From contig CAZAXX010000015.1 of assembly GCA_964489265.1 (NCBI GenBank), positions 1 through 37,068 of the forward strand: a stretch of DNA of 37,068 nucleotides, written 5' to 3'. Below, in pieces: positions 24,702-33,836 of this stretch (position 1 is its first letter; each line of letters begins with the position of its first letter). Under the pieces are notes generated by a model. The model searched no databases, was not told where the DNA came from, and saw only the letters and a list, made by a program, of their open reading frames with translations. The translations under genes were made by a program, and so were the position numbers. Origin of the DNA: CAYRUP01 sp964489265. Lineage in GTDB: Bacteria; Pseudomonadota; Gammaproteobacteria; DSM-16500.

Positions 24702-25460
24702 TTAAGTCAAACCAAAATTTCCGGTTATTTTTTTCGTTAACTCCTCAACCTCGTTATCGATTCGTGCGTCACTTGCCTTCGGGCTCGGTGCAAAAGTACT
24801 ACTTTGGCAATGAGAAGGGCTTGTGAGAGATGCGTAATTATTTTTAGCTTCAATTTGACTATCCAAAGATTTGATTGTCTCGTTCTCCTTAAATCTAGCT
24901 TTAGCTACAGCTTGGTCATAGATGAGATCACCACGCGCACTCAACAAGGAATCCAAATATTTTGCTGTAAGAAACTGCTTTGCATCGATTGCCATACAGA
25001 CAAGCTTTGTATAATCTGGCTTAGCGATTTCATGAAAATCATATTTTTCTTTTTTTATCCCGATAGTATGTTTCGCAACACACTCTACTACTTGCCAATA
25101 TCCCTTTTGCGCTGCTTTTTCAATAACATGCAAACCATCTTCTGTATAAGGAAGTATGACGCCACCATTTCTCAAAAAAACTTCAGCACCTTCAGCATTG
25201 TTGCTATCAAGAGCAATGCCTAAAAGTTCGTGCCTTAACATACCCATACAATAATCCAAAGTATAAGGCTCTACCTTAACACCAGGTGGATTAAGATTTG
25301 CATTCTCTGTGAGTAACCGCTGCAATTCATCAAATTTTTTCCCCACGAGTGCATTATTCAATTTCCAATAAATATCGGTAAGTTTTGTTCTGGAATCACT
25401 ATCAATTTTTTTTTAAAAGTATGCTTCATCATTTATCAAGCTAAAACGAACATGTGACAT
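24702..25460 (-). pseudogene. Ankyrin-like gene with an in-frame stop at codon 16
   Basis: The reading frame encodes about 252 residues from an ATG at 25460 with an excellent AAAGGAG, but codon 16 is TAA (25415-25413), in phase with the long downstream part. Beyond it, residues resemble ankyrin-type helix pairs (MLRHELLGIALDSNN, KGYWQVVECVAKH) and end in NEVEELTKKITGNFGLT, a glutamate-containing tail like Dot/Icm signals. The first possible restart is a TTG at 25361 with no ribosome-binding site. The gene starts 12 nt after the 1435-residue ankyrin gene stop, whose TAA overlaps the Shine-Dalgarno, so the two form an operon. Either a recent nonsense mutation or a restart product. Confidence 0.75.
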
Positions 25461-25472
25461 TGAGTTACTCCT

Positions 25473-28400
25473 TTATCGAATTCCACCAAATCTTGAATGC
25501 AACGCCCGTATTGCGATTACGTCGCTGGCTGTCCTTACAGACCCTCGCTGAGCAGGTTGGCTAGAATTGCTCTGCGAAACTGACGACGCCCCAAATATTC
25601 CAGAACGACCTGGGCTGCCGACTGGACTAAATCCCGGACCACCTGGAGCGACAGGTTGTTCATCAGGTATAGAAATAGAAGGCAAGCTATTACCCGCCGA
25701 ATCCTGTACCTGCCGCACACTCGCTTCTTTAACAACCGTTTGAACTTTTTGTTTTTCTTGTGTTGGCTCGATACCACCATACCGTCGCAAATCAACTTTC
25801 ATCGCTTCATACACAGCCCAGTCTGTTGGATTGTCTTTTTGAAGTTGCAAAAGAAGCTGGAAAGGTGTTTTGTAATTCAGGTATTTCGCATTAGGATTAG
25901 CACCCAACTCAAGCATCCTTCTTAGCATTTTTCCATTTTTATTCTTTATTGCGCAATGCTGAGGATAACAACCTATGTTTTCATCGGTTGCGTAGCGATA
26001 TTGAAAGTCGCGAACACCTTTGTTAAACAAATTGTTTAATCGAGTTTCGTTATTGTTAAGTGCATGTTTTAACACTGCACTTCCTAATCCTGCGGCATTG
26101 CAATTTTCTGCAGCAAGTTTCTCTATGCCATCCCAGTCTTCTAGCAATACTAATTTTTGCCCTATCGTTTGTTTTGCATACGCTCCATCTAAGGCAGCTT
26201 TAATGCCAACGCGATTAAGTTCATTTGCCAACTCCCATGGCAACTTACCATCACCAGTTAATGCATCAACATCTACTTTTTTCTTAATCAACAACTTTAC
26301 CATGTCGACTTGATCAGCTTCGATTGCGCAATGCAGCAAATTTCTTCCATCAATTTTCCAAGTGAAATCACAAATATCATATTCTTCAATTAAAAATTTG
26401 ATTAATTGCCAATTCCAATCGTTGGGCTTATCCTTTGGTTTATCGGTGTCAAGCGCAAGCTTGACTAAGGCATATCCTAAGCCCGCACAATTCGGATTAT
26501 AATCTTTATAACCCGCCACTTTTTCTAGAACGTCATATTTTTTTCGGTCTGCTAAAAACTGATCTGGAAATTTAAAATATTTTTCATGCTCAGGTTTCAG
26601 GTTCGCACAAGGATTTTTTATAATGAGCGTGTTCTCTGTGTGTTCTGCTTTTGATGTAAACTTTAAAATTTCCAGTAGTAATTGATCTTGAACAGCTGAA
26701 ATTCCAGCATAATACTGTGGTGCAACAAATGGTAATAAATCTTTCCAGTGGATGATCCCTGTTTTGTTTTTATCTCCGCCGACACAATATCGGTAACATC
26801 TTCTATTTTGATCGATGGCTGTTAATTCAATCATTGTTTTATCAGAGTCTGATTTCGACTCGAGATCTGATTCTACATCAAGATAATATTCTCTGCTTTG
26901 CAAGGCAACTAACATTCCATCTTGTGCAGCAAGATCTCTGTCTAAATAGCGATAACCGCCCCAGTTACCTGTTCTTTTATCAAGGGCCGCCAACCAGTCA
27001 AAACATTCACGATCTAGAAATAATTTTTTAATCTTATTCACTCTATCGTCAGTCAAACCACTTAATGAATTTTCTGAAAAATCGAGGAACAATAATTCCA
27101 CCGGCATTTTATAGAGTGTATTGACTATTTGTCCCATCAATTGCTTTGCACGGCTCGCATTGTCGGGATCTTGTACTTCTGTTAATAAATTATCTAATCT
27201 TTCCAGGATTTTTTTATTTTCTGCATCCACATCCGTTACATTTTTTTCTTCTTCTGTGGGTTTAAATTTTTGTAACAACATAAAACTATCGCGCGCGCTA
27301 TCGCTGATCGCCATTGCTCTTTGTAATCGAAATATAACGTCTTTAAATCGAGGAATATCTTTATATTTATTTAAAAGTTCATGCGCATCCACTTCGTATT
27401 GTTTATTTTGTGAAAATTTTTCTATCAAGTTCAACGCAATGGATTTTAAAGGGGCCTCGCTAGCGTTCACGCATAGTGCCGCAAGTTCGTTTAAACCTTG
27501 CAAAATATTTTCATACTGTTTTGCATTTTCTCTTGCAACTTTTTTTTCTAATTGAAAAATTTCTCTTTGCCCAAATTTTTTCACTTCTTTTTCAGGCAAA
27601 TACGTTAATATAAATTCGATACATTCAATTTCATTAAAGCGTATCGCTCGTCTGAATGTATTTGCCGTTAAACATTCAGCAGCCACTTTTACATAGGCCG
27701 GATCCGTGACTAACTGATATCGATCTTTATGCTTTATTTTGCGATCGGCATGATAAAGCGATTTTCCTAATTGTTCGTCTGATAAAATCGACAATACTAT
27801 TCTTAGGCCATGGATAAATCGTAAATTTTCTTTTGGTAAAACTGTATAGGTTCCTTGGCCCAAATGATGATTATTTGCAACGAAAGGTACAAAGTGGTTG
27901 TGTTGTCGAACCAGAGCCGCTTGATCTGAAGCACTGTGCACAAGATTCGCGACTGATAATTTTGTATTGATCGCATCAGATCCAATAATGACTTTGAGAT
28001 CACTGAAGTCTAATTTACTTTCAGGATTCTTTGATATGCAATCCAGAAATGCTGGCTGTCCAATACCAAGCACGCCTTTCAATGACCATCTTGCATATTC
28101 GCCTTCTTTAAGTTCGTTTTTCGGCGCTTGATATTCAACTTTCTCTTCTTTTTTTTCAGGTGGTAACGCAGTAGGATCCAAGGTTACAGGATTTGCCGCA
28201 TCATGGATGTGATGTGCGTAACGCTTATGTTTAAGATCATTTCTCTTTTGCCCTTTCACAGCAGTGCGAAATTGCGTTACTTCGTGAGGAGCTTCACGTA
28301 CTTGCTGATCGCGTTTACGCATTTTAATTTTCATTTTTTCTATGGAAGTACCTTTCGAGCGCGGACGTAAATCGTCTAGACAATGCTGATTATTGATATG

Positions 28401-29780
28401 TTTCATCACCTCATAGATAGCAATTTTTAATGAGTCTTTTACTTTATTCCATTGTTCATCGGTGGCTGGCAATGGATTTGGAGCAAGCACAGAAGAATGA
28501 AAGTTTTTTGTTATTTTTCCTTCGAAAGATTTGACAGAATATGCGATATACGATTTTCCATCGGCACCTTGGTAGACGCTCGGATAGATCACACCTTCTT
28601 TCATGGTAGCGTCAGTGAAAGGTGTATTAAATTTCGCGAGTTCATATCGAATAAAAAATCCTGTCTCATCAATTTCTTCATAAACCGCTTCTTTAATTTG
28701 ACTTAATCGGCCTAATATCAAATCAAAATATTCATCTATATCTTCATCTGTATTGGTGTGACCACGTCTCGACGTTATCTGCAGAATAATGGGAAGTAGT
28801 TGATCTTTTTTAGCTAAAAATTCTTCATCTGTGATTGGCGGCTCAATGTAGGGTAACAACTCGGACCAAGGAATTAATTCCTCTACTACTTCTCCGAAGG
28901 TATTTTGAACGCGAAAATTGTATCCGTCTTCGTCGTGATTAATTTCTACTTCAATCGTCTTGTCAGTGAAGGGCTGCGCTTCAGATTTTAAATTGAGTTG
29001 ATAACCAGCAGTCCTATTGACAAAACTGTTGGGATCTTGCAATTCATCCAATAAATCAAGATAAGCTACATTGGATAATACATTGGTTGCAAAAAAACCT
29101 TGCTTTCCTTCTGGTGTGATTACCGCGCAACCAATATATTTTTTACCTTCTTTTTCATAAATCGAGGGAATAAACAGACCGTATCCATCTTCATTTAAAT
29201 CTTTCAACAAGCGTAAATGGCGCGGCAAAGCCCAGTTATATGCATCATCACCTCGTCTAATGGTGATGCCTGGCAAATCGAATTCGTTTCTACTGGTCGC
29301 AGGGCCATGTTTGGTATATACACTCTTTGCCCAATCGCTATCCATATCTCCTATAATTCCGTGAAGCTGTTCGGTAGGCAATTGGCTGGTAAATGACACT
29401 AATATTTTTGGTGCTTCAAAGCCAAAGACCGTACCCACTACTGGTGACGTTTTTGGATTGGTGATGAGACCTGTACCTACACCGGGTAATCCTACAGCAC
29501 CAGCAACAAATCCTTTCTTGCGGGTCTCCGCAAAATACGTTGCTAATTTTTGATTACCTTTGGCGACTGCTAGATAATAATCGACTTTGTTGTAATTTGT
29601 GGTGCCCGCAGCTTCTTCTTGAAGCGCTACGATTTCTTCGATATGTCTTTTCATATTCGGAATCAGTGCGCATTCTTCCGCCACATTTTCACGAACTCCG
29701 ATAAATGGAAAAGGTTTTCTTGGTTTTCTTTTTTTGTCTTTTGTTTTTTTGGCTTCTTCTAAAGACCTTGAACCGATCAT
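25473..29780 (-). CDS. Large ankyrin-repeat protein with internal module duplication; candidate effector
   Basis: A 1435-residue soluble protein without signal peptide or TM segment. Ankyrin repeats occupy about 1120-1310: GRNLLHCAIEADQVDMVKLL with DVDALTGDGKLPWELA, and YPQHCAIKNKNGKMLRRML with ELGANPNAKYLNYKTPFQLL. A duplicated module appears at 272-343 and 980-1049: each begins DKT, has WSELLP or WKDLLP (W305, W1012), then DQLL and TS near HT. A shorter repeat links about 200-236 to 396-433 (FIPSIY, IYPSVY). The 470-560 linker is basic, and the last 90 residues are Ser/Pro/Gly-rich. GAGGAG precedes the ATG. Ankyrin proteins of this kind are common type IVB effectors. Here that is inferred. 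Confidence 0.8.
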   Translation of the reverse strand: MIGSRSLEEAKKTKDKKRKPRKPFPFIGVRENVAEECALIPNMKRHIEEIVALQEEAAGTTNYNKVDYYLAVAKGNQKLATYFAETRKKGFVAGAVGLPGVGTGLITNPKTSPVVGTVFGFEAPKILVSFTSQLPTEQLHGIIGDMDSDWAKSVYTKHGPATSRNEFDLPGITIRRGDDAYNWALPRHLRLLKDLNEDGYGLFIPSIYEKEGKKYIGCAVITPEGKQGFFATNVLSNVAYLDLLDELQDPNSFVNRTAGYQLNLKSEAQPFTDKTIEVEINHDEDGYNFRVQNTFGEVVEELIPWSELLPYIEPPITDEEFLAKKDQLLPIILQITSRRGHTNTDEDIDEYFDLILGRLSQIKEAVYEEIDETGFFIRYELAKFNTPFTDATMKEGVIYPSVYQGADGKSYIAYSVKSFEGKITKNFHSSVLAPNPLPATDEQWNKVKDSLKIAIYEVMKHINNQHCLDDLRPRSKGTSIEKMKIKMRKRDQQVREAPHEVTQFRTAVKGQKRNDLKHKRYAHHIHDAANPVTLDPTALPPEKKEEKVEYQAPKNELKEGEYARWSLKGVLGIGQPAFLDCISKNPESKLDFSDLKVIIGSDAINTKLSVANLVHSASDQAALVRQHNHFVPFVANNHHLGQGTYTVLPKENLRFIHGLRIVLSILSDEQLGKSLYHADRKIKHKDRYQLVTDPAYVKVAAECLTANTFRRAIRFNEIECIEFILTYLPEKEVKKFGQREIFQLEKKVARENAKQYENILQGLNELAALCVNASEAPLKSIALNLIEKFSQNKQYEVDAHELLNKYKDIPRFKDVIFRLQRAMAISDSARDSFMLLQKFKPTEEEKNVTDVDAENKKILERLDNLLTEVQDPDNASRAKQLMGQIVNTLYKMPVELLFLDFSENSLSGLTDDRVNKIKKLFLDRECFDWLAALDKRTGNWGGYRYLDRDLAAQDGMLVALQSREYYLDVESDLESKSDSDKTMIELTAIDQNRRCYRYCVGGDKNKTGIIHWKDLLPFVAPQYYAGISAVQDQLLLEILKFTSKAEHTENTLIIKNPCANLKPEHEKYFKFPDQFLADRKKYDVLEKVAGYKDYNPNCAGLGYALVKLALDTDKPKDKPNDWNWQLIKFLIEEYDICDFTWKIDGRNLLHCAIEADQVDMVKLLIKKKVDVDALTGDGKLPWELANELNRVGIKAALDGAYAKQTIGQKLVLLEDWDGIEKLAAENCNAAGLGSAVLKHALNNNETRLNNLFNKGVRDFQYRYATDENIGCYPQHCAIKNKNGKMLRRMLELGANPNAKYLNYKTPFQLLLQLQKDNPTDWAVYEAMKVDLRRYGGIEPTQEKQKVQTVVKEASVRQVQDSAGNSLPSISIPDEQPVAPGGPGFSPVGSPGRSGIFGASSVSQSNSSQPAQRGSVRTASDVIAIRALHSRFGGIR

Positions 29781-29902
29781 GCTTACTCTCCTCAGTTAAT
29801 AAAAGCATGGAGCAAAATCTAACATCGCAATATTTTATTTGCAATTAATAAACGAAATTTATTTTATTGAAAAAAAAGTGTGCGGAAATGGCTGGAAATC
29901 AA

Positions 29903-29931
29903 CGTGCTTTTCGCGATTGGTGAAAAGCACG
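29903..29931 (-). terminator. Hairpin downstream of the large P450 gene
   Basis: CGTGCTTTTC and GAAAAGCACG form a perfect 10-bp stem with a 9-nt loop, 19 nt after the P450 stop. The trailing T-run is weak (TTGATTT), so it is a probable terminator. It could also shield the ankyrin promoter from read-through. Confidence 0.5.
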
Positions 29932-29949
29932 AGTTGACATAGGGTTGCT

Positions 29950-31938
29950 TCAACGACGCAATTCTACAGTATTCGTCGCTCTTATTTTCGATACAGTCGC
30001 ATAATATTCTTCGGGCCAAGAGGTTTCAGTTGTAAAAGGATACACGGTCGGTAATTTTTCATCCAATTTAAAAGCATAATGTAAACTTTCAATTAAAATC
30101 ATCTTTATTATCACAGGAACATATTCCGATTGAGCGGGGCATTGTCTGTTGCCGGTTGAAAACGCCTTTAATAATTTACGACGCGCAGCGACTTCATCAC
30201 TGTCACCTTCAAAACGAGAAGGATCAAATTCCAGTGGATTCGATCGAGTATGTTTTCTTTTGAACGTAATATCTATTAATTCTGTTTTAGCCCTCGCATT
30301 TATTTTTTCATTTTCAGCTAATGGTTTTTTCAAGGCAGCTAACAAATAATCGAAATTCTCTTTATATTCTTCTCGCTTTATTTCAGCTCTAATAACGCCA
30401 CTTGCTGTTCTTGTTGCATACCAAATTGTTTCGCTCTTTTCTTCATCATCTACTTGTCGATATAAATATAAATCATTATTCTCAATTTTTGCATCCGCTG
30501 GATTGGGTGACATAAAATGAAGATCGCGACCTGACCAAAGACGTTCATCCAGATGACTGCTGCGTGTAGGTGCAAATAGCATGGAGTTGGGCGCGATGTG
30601 ATGTATCTGTTTTTTGCCATTCCTATCAGACACAGCTATATCTGAGTGTAACGATGTGCGCCGTGTAGCACCCGGCGCGACGGAAGTTAGGCGAAGCACT
30701 TCAAGATAAATACAATTTAAATAAGGAAGATTTTTTAATGCAGTATCTGGAATGGGATCATCCTCTCCCAGATTGTTTTTACTTCGAAATTCATTTATTT
30801 CTGCAGCGAGGCGTTGTTTTACTTTTAAATTTTCATTCAAATAGGCAATCGCTGCCATAGCTGTCATTGATATATTACCTTCGATAATATACAGAGAAAG
30901 CACTCTACTCTCGATTAACGTTTTGCGCAAAAGCTCAGGATTGTTTTTAAATTCATTTCGTTTCTGTTCAAGATAATTTTCTTTAAATTGTGGTTTCTCT
31001 TCCATTAATTTTTTTGTTGCAGGCGCAGCAGTATCCTGAAGATACAACTCTAAATCATCCCAAATATAAGTTCTTTTCGTTTCATTTTTAGTTTCATCTT
31101 TAGTTTCATCTTCTTCAAGTTGTTGCAAGATGGAATCTACAATTTTATTGGGTTTTTTAGTTTTCTTAAGTATCTCATTATTCATTTCCAGAATAGCTTT
31201 GGTGCATGTTTCAATGTATTTGTCATCCTGATCATTTGCTATGATCGCTTTTGCTAATGCTCTTAACCTTGGGATGTATTCTTGAGGCAGATGTTTAATT
31301 CCCAAGAGGCTCCTACCAATGATATCGCACATAATAGAAGTCATCTGATGTTGGTATGATTCGTTTGGATTCCAGGAATCAAATGCTTCTGTAAAACATT
31401 CGCGAGCAATCCTGGCAACAATTTTAGACTGTCGCAAATGGTTTTTAAAAAGCCCTTTTTTATGCATCGCTTGTGCGCCTTGCTGCATAAGAAAAAAACC
31501 TGGTGGTAATGTCTTGTTAAATATGTCGAAGGCAGCGCGAGCTTGATTATCTCGATTAGTAATATGTTCGCGATTATCGGATGATGTGGGTCCTTCGCCA
31601 AAATCGCTGATTTCACGCATGTTTTCAGGTCCAGTTACCACATAGATACAATGTGGTATTGACCAACCAAACTTTTGTTCTATCAACTTGGCTACCCATA
31701 ATGGAACAATTTCAATTGAAGCAACATTGTCTCCTTCAATTGCGCGCTTATATAAAGTATCCAAAATATACGTACTTTTAAGCTTTCTCAATTGATAGAC
31801 ATCTTCTCCCAGCAAATGCTTTACCACAAAATCAGCGCTAGCATTCATATAGCGCTGAAAAAATGATTGGGGTTTATCTTCGGAAGGGCTCTGATTTGTA
31901 ATCGTTGTTAGATGAGCTTCTAGCTGCTTTGTAAACAT
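29950..31938 (-). CDS. Divergent, enlarged cytochrome P450-like protein
   Basis: A 662-residue protein with P450 landmarks in order: the ExxR pair (E413, R416 in LEVLRL), the FDPSRF segment and the heme loop FSTGNRQCPA with C600. It departs from the norm in several ways. The I-helix (about 345-370, YIIEGNISMTAM) lacks the usual acid/alcohol Thr pair, the residue after the cysteine is Pro then Ala instead of x-Gly, and about 85 residues are inserted before FDPSRF. There is also a roughly 70-residue extra loop near 270-340. Such changes suit a P450 with altered chemistry, such as an isomerase or peroxygenase, or a non-catalytic relative. The ATG at 31938 has AGGA at 7 nt. A more upstream ATG at 31968 lacks one. 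Confidence 0.75.
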   Translation of the reverse strand: MFTKQLEAHLTTITNQSPSEDKPQSFFQRYMNASADFVVKHLLGEDVYQLRKLKSTYILDTLYKRAIEGDNVASIEIVPLWVAKLIEQKFGWSIPHCIYVVTGPENMREISDFGEGPTSSDNREHITNRDNQARAAFDIFNKTLPPGFFLMQQGAQAMHKKGLFKNHLRQSKIVARIARECFTEAFDSWNPNESYQHQMTSIMCDIIGRSLLGIKHLPQEYIPRLRALAKAIIANDQDDKYIETCTKAILEMNNEILKKTKKPNKIVDSILQQLEEDETKDETKNETKRTYIWDDLELYLQDTAAPATKKLMEEKPQFKENYLEQKRNEFKNNPELLRKTLIESRVLSLYIIEGNISMTAMAAIAYLNENLKVKQRLAAEINEFRSKNNLGEDDPIPDTALKNLPYLNCIYLEVLRLTSVAPGATRRTSLHSDIAVSDRNGKKQIHHIAPNSMLFAPTRSSHLDERLWSGRDLHFMSPNPADAKIENNDLYLYRQVDDEEKSETIWYATRTASGVIRAEIKREEYKENFDYLLAALKKPLAENEKINARAKTELIDITFKRKHTRSNPLEFDPSRFEGDSDEVAARRKLLKAFSTGNRQCPAQSEYVPVIIKMILIESLHYAFKLDEKLPTVYPFTTETSWPEEYYATVSKIRATNTVELRR

Positions 31939-32062
31939 AAATATCCTATAAATGTTTTCAGTTAGCATGTTAGGGCGTGTCTCTAGCTTATCTCAAGTTT
32001 CCTTCCTCTTCAAATCACACTGCATTTTGGCAGTAAAATGTTTTCAAATTTGTCCAAATGCA

Positions 32063-32195
32063 GGGGTCAAGTGCCACAATAGAACAAGTTGAAAAATAAA
32101 AATTTGCAACATGTTGTATGATGGCACTTGACCCCTTGGTTTTTGACCCCTTGGTTTTTTGCAACATGTTGTATGATGGCACTTGACCCCTTGGT
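32063..32195. repeat. GGGGTCAAGTGCCAC repeat with a duplicated right half
   Basis: An inverted repeat: GGGGTCAAGTGCCAC at 32063 matches the mirrored GGCACTTGACCCC. The right part (GCAACATGTTGTATGATGG then CACTTGACCCC) is present twice, with an extra fragment of GACCCCTTGG between. Same family as 33733-33834, where the left part is the duplicated one. It lies in the 327-bp gap between the large P450 gene and the small Pro/Asn-rich secreted protein gene. I see no gene in the remainder of that gap. Confidence 0.8.
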
Positions 32196-32265
32196 TTAAA
32201 GGTCGTCTTTTACTTCGTATTTTAGGTTAAAATATATTTATAACGATTCTTTTTTAGGAGCAGTT

Positions 32266-32499
32266 ATGAAAATATTATTAGCTTCTCTTATCTTTTTATT
32301 CGCTATTCCAGTATTCGCAAATGAATATGAGTCGCCTTATACAAGAGATGATAGTCCAAGAGTTCAAGAGCATGACAGAATAAATCCTGATGGAAATCCT
32401 GCTAATAATTATTCCCCAAGAGACAATCGAAATCCTCCTGACGTAGGCAGAGATGGACCACCTAATCCTAATAAACCTAATAATTACCGCAATAGATAA
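32266..32499 (+). CDS. Small secreted Pro/Asn-rich protein
   Basis: A 77-residue product with a clear signal peptide (MKILLASLIFLFAIPVFA, cleavage after A18) and a hydrophilic mature part rich in Asn, Pro, Asp and Arg (RDDSPRVQEHDRINPDG, then PPNPNKPNNYRNR). No domain is recognised, and the composition suggests an intrinsically disordered periplasmic or surface peptide. AGGAGC lies 4 nt before the ATG. The stop is followed by a GC-rich repeat. It may have no function beyond the envelope, but the signal peptide and ribosome-binding site support expression. Confidence 0.65.
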   Translation: MKILLASLIFLFAIPVFANEYESPYTRDDSPRVQEHDRINPDGNPANNYSPRDNRNPPDVGRDGPPNPNKPNNYRNR

Positions 32500-32531
32500 T
32501 TTATTGGGGCCTGACTTTTTTAACAGATTTC

Positions 32532-32558
32532 GGGCGGATTCTAAGGATCCGCCCCTAC
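32532..32558. repeat. GC-rich palindromic repeat, second copy
   Basis: GGGCGGAT and ATCCGCCC form an 8-bp inverted repeat around a 7-nt loop and continue into the same CCCCTACAA as the copy at 23248. It lies between the ends of two convergent genes (32499 and 32568), as the other copy does. Confidence 0.6.
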
Positions 32559-32567
32559 AAACTATTT

Positions 32568-32987
32568 TTAATGCTGAACTTTCGCCACGCAATTGGTAAA
32601 ACTAACCGTAGCAGCATCATCTAAATTTGTTAGTTCAAAAGTTGCAGATTTATCCAGATTAGCGCCTCTAAAAACAACATCTTTGTAACCAATTGGAGAA
32701 TAGTCATATTGAATTGTAAAAACATTGGAAGAGCTAAACTTATCTAATAATTTTACCGATTGTGCGCCTTTATAATAAACATCTACGTTTTGAGGCATAT
32801 TGACTGCGATGTTGTCGCAAACAATATCATAATTAACACCCGCGACTAATCCCTTGAGATCAAATTTGATTGTTTGTTTTGGGTTCATAAAACCATATGA
32901 AGGCGATAGTGGGATATCACTGCTGAATGAAGCAAATACGGCCGAGCTAGAGGTAAGCATTAACAAAATTAATAGTGTTTTTTTCAT
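32568..32987 (-). CDS. Secreted hypothetical protein
   Basis: A 139-residue protein with a signal peptide (KKTLLILLMLTSSSAVFA, cleavage before SFSS). The mature 120 residues alternate like a beta-sandwich, with two cysteines (IVCDNIAV and FTNCVAKV) likely paired in the periplasm. No family is recognised. GAGGAAAAACC precedes the ATG. Ordered beta-strand pattern and signal indicate a real exported protein. Function unknown. Confidence 0.75.
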   Translation of the reverse strand: MKKTLLILLMLTSSSAVFASFSSDIPLSPSYGFMNPKQTIKFDLKGLVAGVNYDIVCDNIAVNMPQNVDVYYKGAQSVKLLDKFSSSNVFTIQYDYSPIGYKDVVFRGANLDKSATFELTNLDDAATVSFTNCVAKVQH

Positions 32988-33131
32988 GGTTTTTCCTCAC
33001 GAAGATCAAAAGAACGAAATGGTACTGAGTCGGCAATTTTTTATCAATACCAATATAAAGATAATTTGCCAACCTGGTGGAATGGTTGTGATACTATACA
33101 ACGCAAGTAGGATAAACAGTTAGGTGGCGTT

Positions 33132-33719
33132 ATGGAAAATTTGCAAAATATCTATCAACTTATTTTAGAAATAAATAATTTAAAACTCGTTTTTCGCAAT
33201 ACAATCACAGCTAGTCAAAGAAACGAAAGCACGGCGGAACATTCATGGTCTGCAACTATGATTACGATTATCTTAATGGATGAACTCAAAAAAGAATTTC
33301 CTGGTATTGATGAATTAAAAATTATTAAACTGGCGCTTATTCATGACATAGGAGAAATTTATGCTGGAGATGTGATGGCATTTGATATTGCAGCTCGAAA
33401 AGATAAAGAAAAAATAGAAGCGGAAGCGCTTAAAAAATTAATGAGTATTTATCCTGCGTTTGGCAAACAGCTACATGACTTGTGGCATGAGTTTGAAGAT
33501 AAAAATACTCATGAAGCTCAAATTGCAAAAGCAGCAGATGCGATTTGTCCTGTGTTTCAACGTCTTCAATCAAAGCAATCCTATATTCCTTTCAATCTGA
33601 CCATTGCTAATCTTGAAAAAACAAAAGCGCCACATTTTATTTTTAGTAAAACTTTTACAGCGTTATACGAAAAATTAAAAAATGATTTGCTTAAAGAAAA
33701 TTTGATATTAAGTTTGTAG
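33132..33719 (+). CDS. HD-domain phosphohydrolase, YfbR/HDDC2-like
   Basis: The 195-residue protein has the metal-binding HD residues in order: H37 in STAEHSWSA, H71-D72 in LIHDIGEIYAGD, and a C-terminal Asp in KAADAICPV. Length and motif order fit the HD_3 group containing YfbR and HDDC2, which are 5'-deoxynucleotidases acting on dNMPs. AGGTGG lies 4 nt before the ATG. The gene is followed by a palindromic repeat, and no neighbour suggests its pathway. General nucleotide hydrolase is safe, and the substrate is inferred. Confidence 0.88.
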   Translation: MENLQNIYQLILEINNLKLVFRNTITASQRNESTAEHSWSATMITIILMDELKKEFPGIDELKIIKLALIHDIGEIYAGDVMAFDIAARKDKEKIEAEALKKLMSIYPAFGKQLHDLWHEFEDKNTHEAQIAKAADAICPVFQRLQSKQSYIPFNLTIANLEKTKAPHFIFSKTFTALYEKLKNDLLKENLILSL

Positions 33720-33732
33720 AATTACAAATTAC

Positions 33733-33834
33733 GGGGTCAAGTGCCACAATGAAATTACGGGGTCAAGTGCCACAATGGAACAAGTTTAAAAATAAAAGTT
33801 TGCAACATGTTGTATGATGGCTCTTGACCCCTTG
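33733..33834. repeat. GGGGTCAAGTGCCAC repeat with a duplicated left half
   Basis: The left part (ATTACGGGGTCAAGTGCCAC) occurs twice in tandem at 33733 and 33757, then the right part ends in GGCTCTTGACCCC. The imperfect inverted repeat of about 78 nt folds into a hairpin. Its duplication is on the opposite side to the copy at 32063. Lies between HD and a convergent orphan gene. Confidence 0.8.
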
Positions 33835-33836
33835 TT

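Noticed and set aside
24539..24826. Plus-strand 95-residue frame
   Set aside because: Built from the palindromic repeat at 24542-24657 and the antisense of the neighbouring gene.
24804..25223. Plus-strand 139-residue frame
   Set aside because: Entirely inside the ankyrin-like minus-strand gene, with Cys/Phe-rich composition typical of an antisense shadow.
27121..27555. Plus-strand 144-residue frame
   Set aside because: Serine/cysteine/phenylalanine-rich shadow of the 1435-residue ankyrin gene.
29781..29949. Possible PmrA-type box (TTAA direct repeats) upstream of the ankyrin gene
   Set aside because: TTAA occurs, but not as two correctly spaced direct repeats. The region is simply AT-rich.
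32854..33123. Plus-strand 89-residue frame before the HD gene
   Set aside because: It overlaps the signal peptide region of the minus-strand secreted protein and has no start signal.
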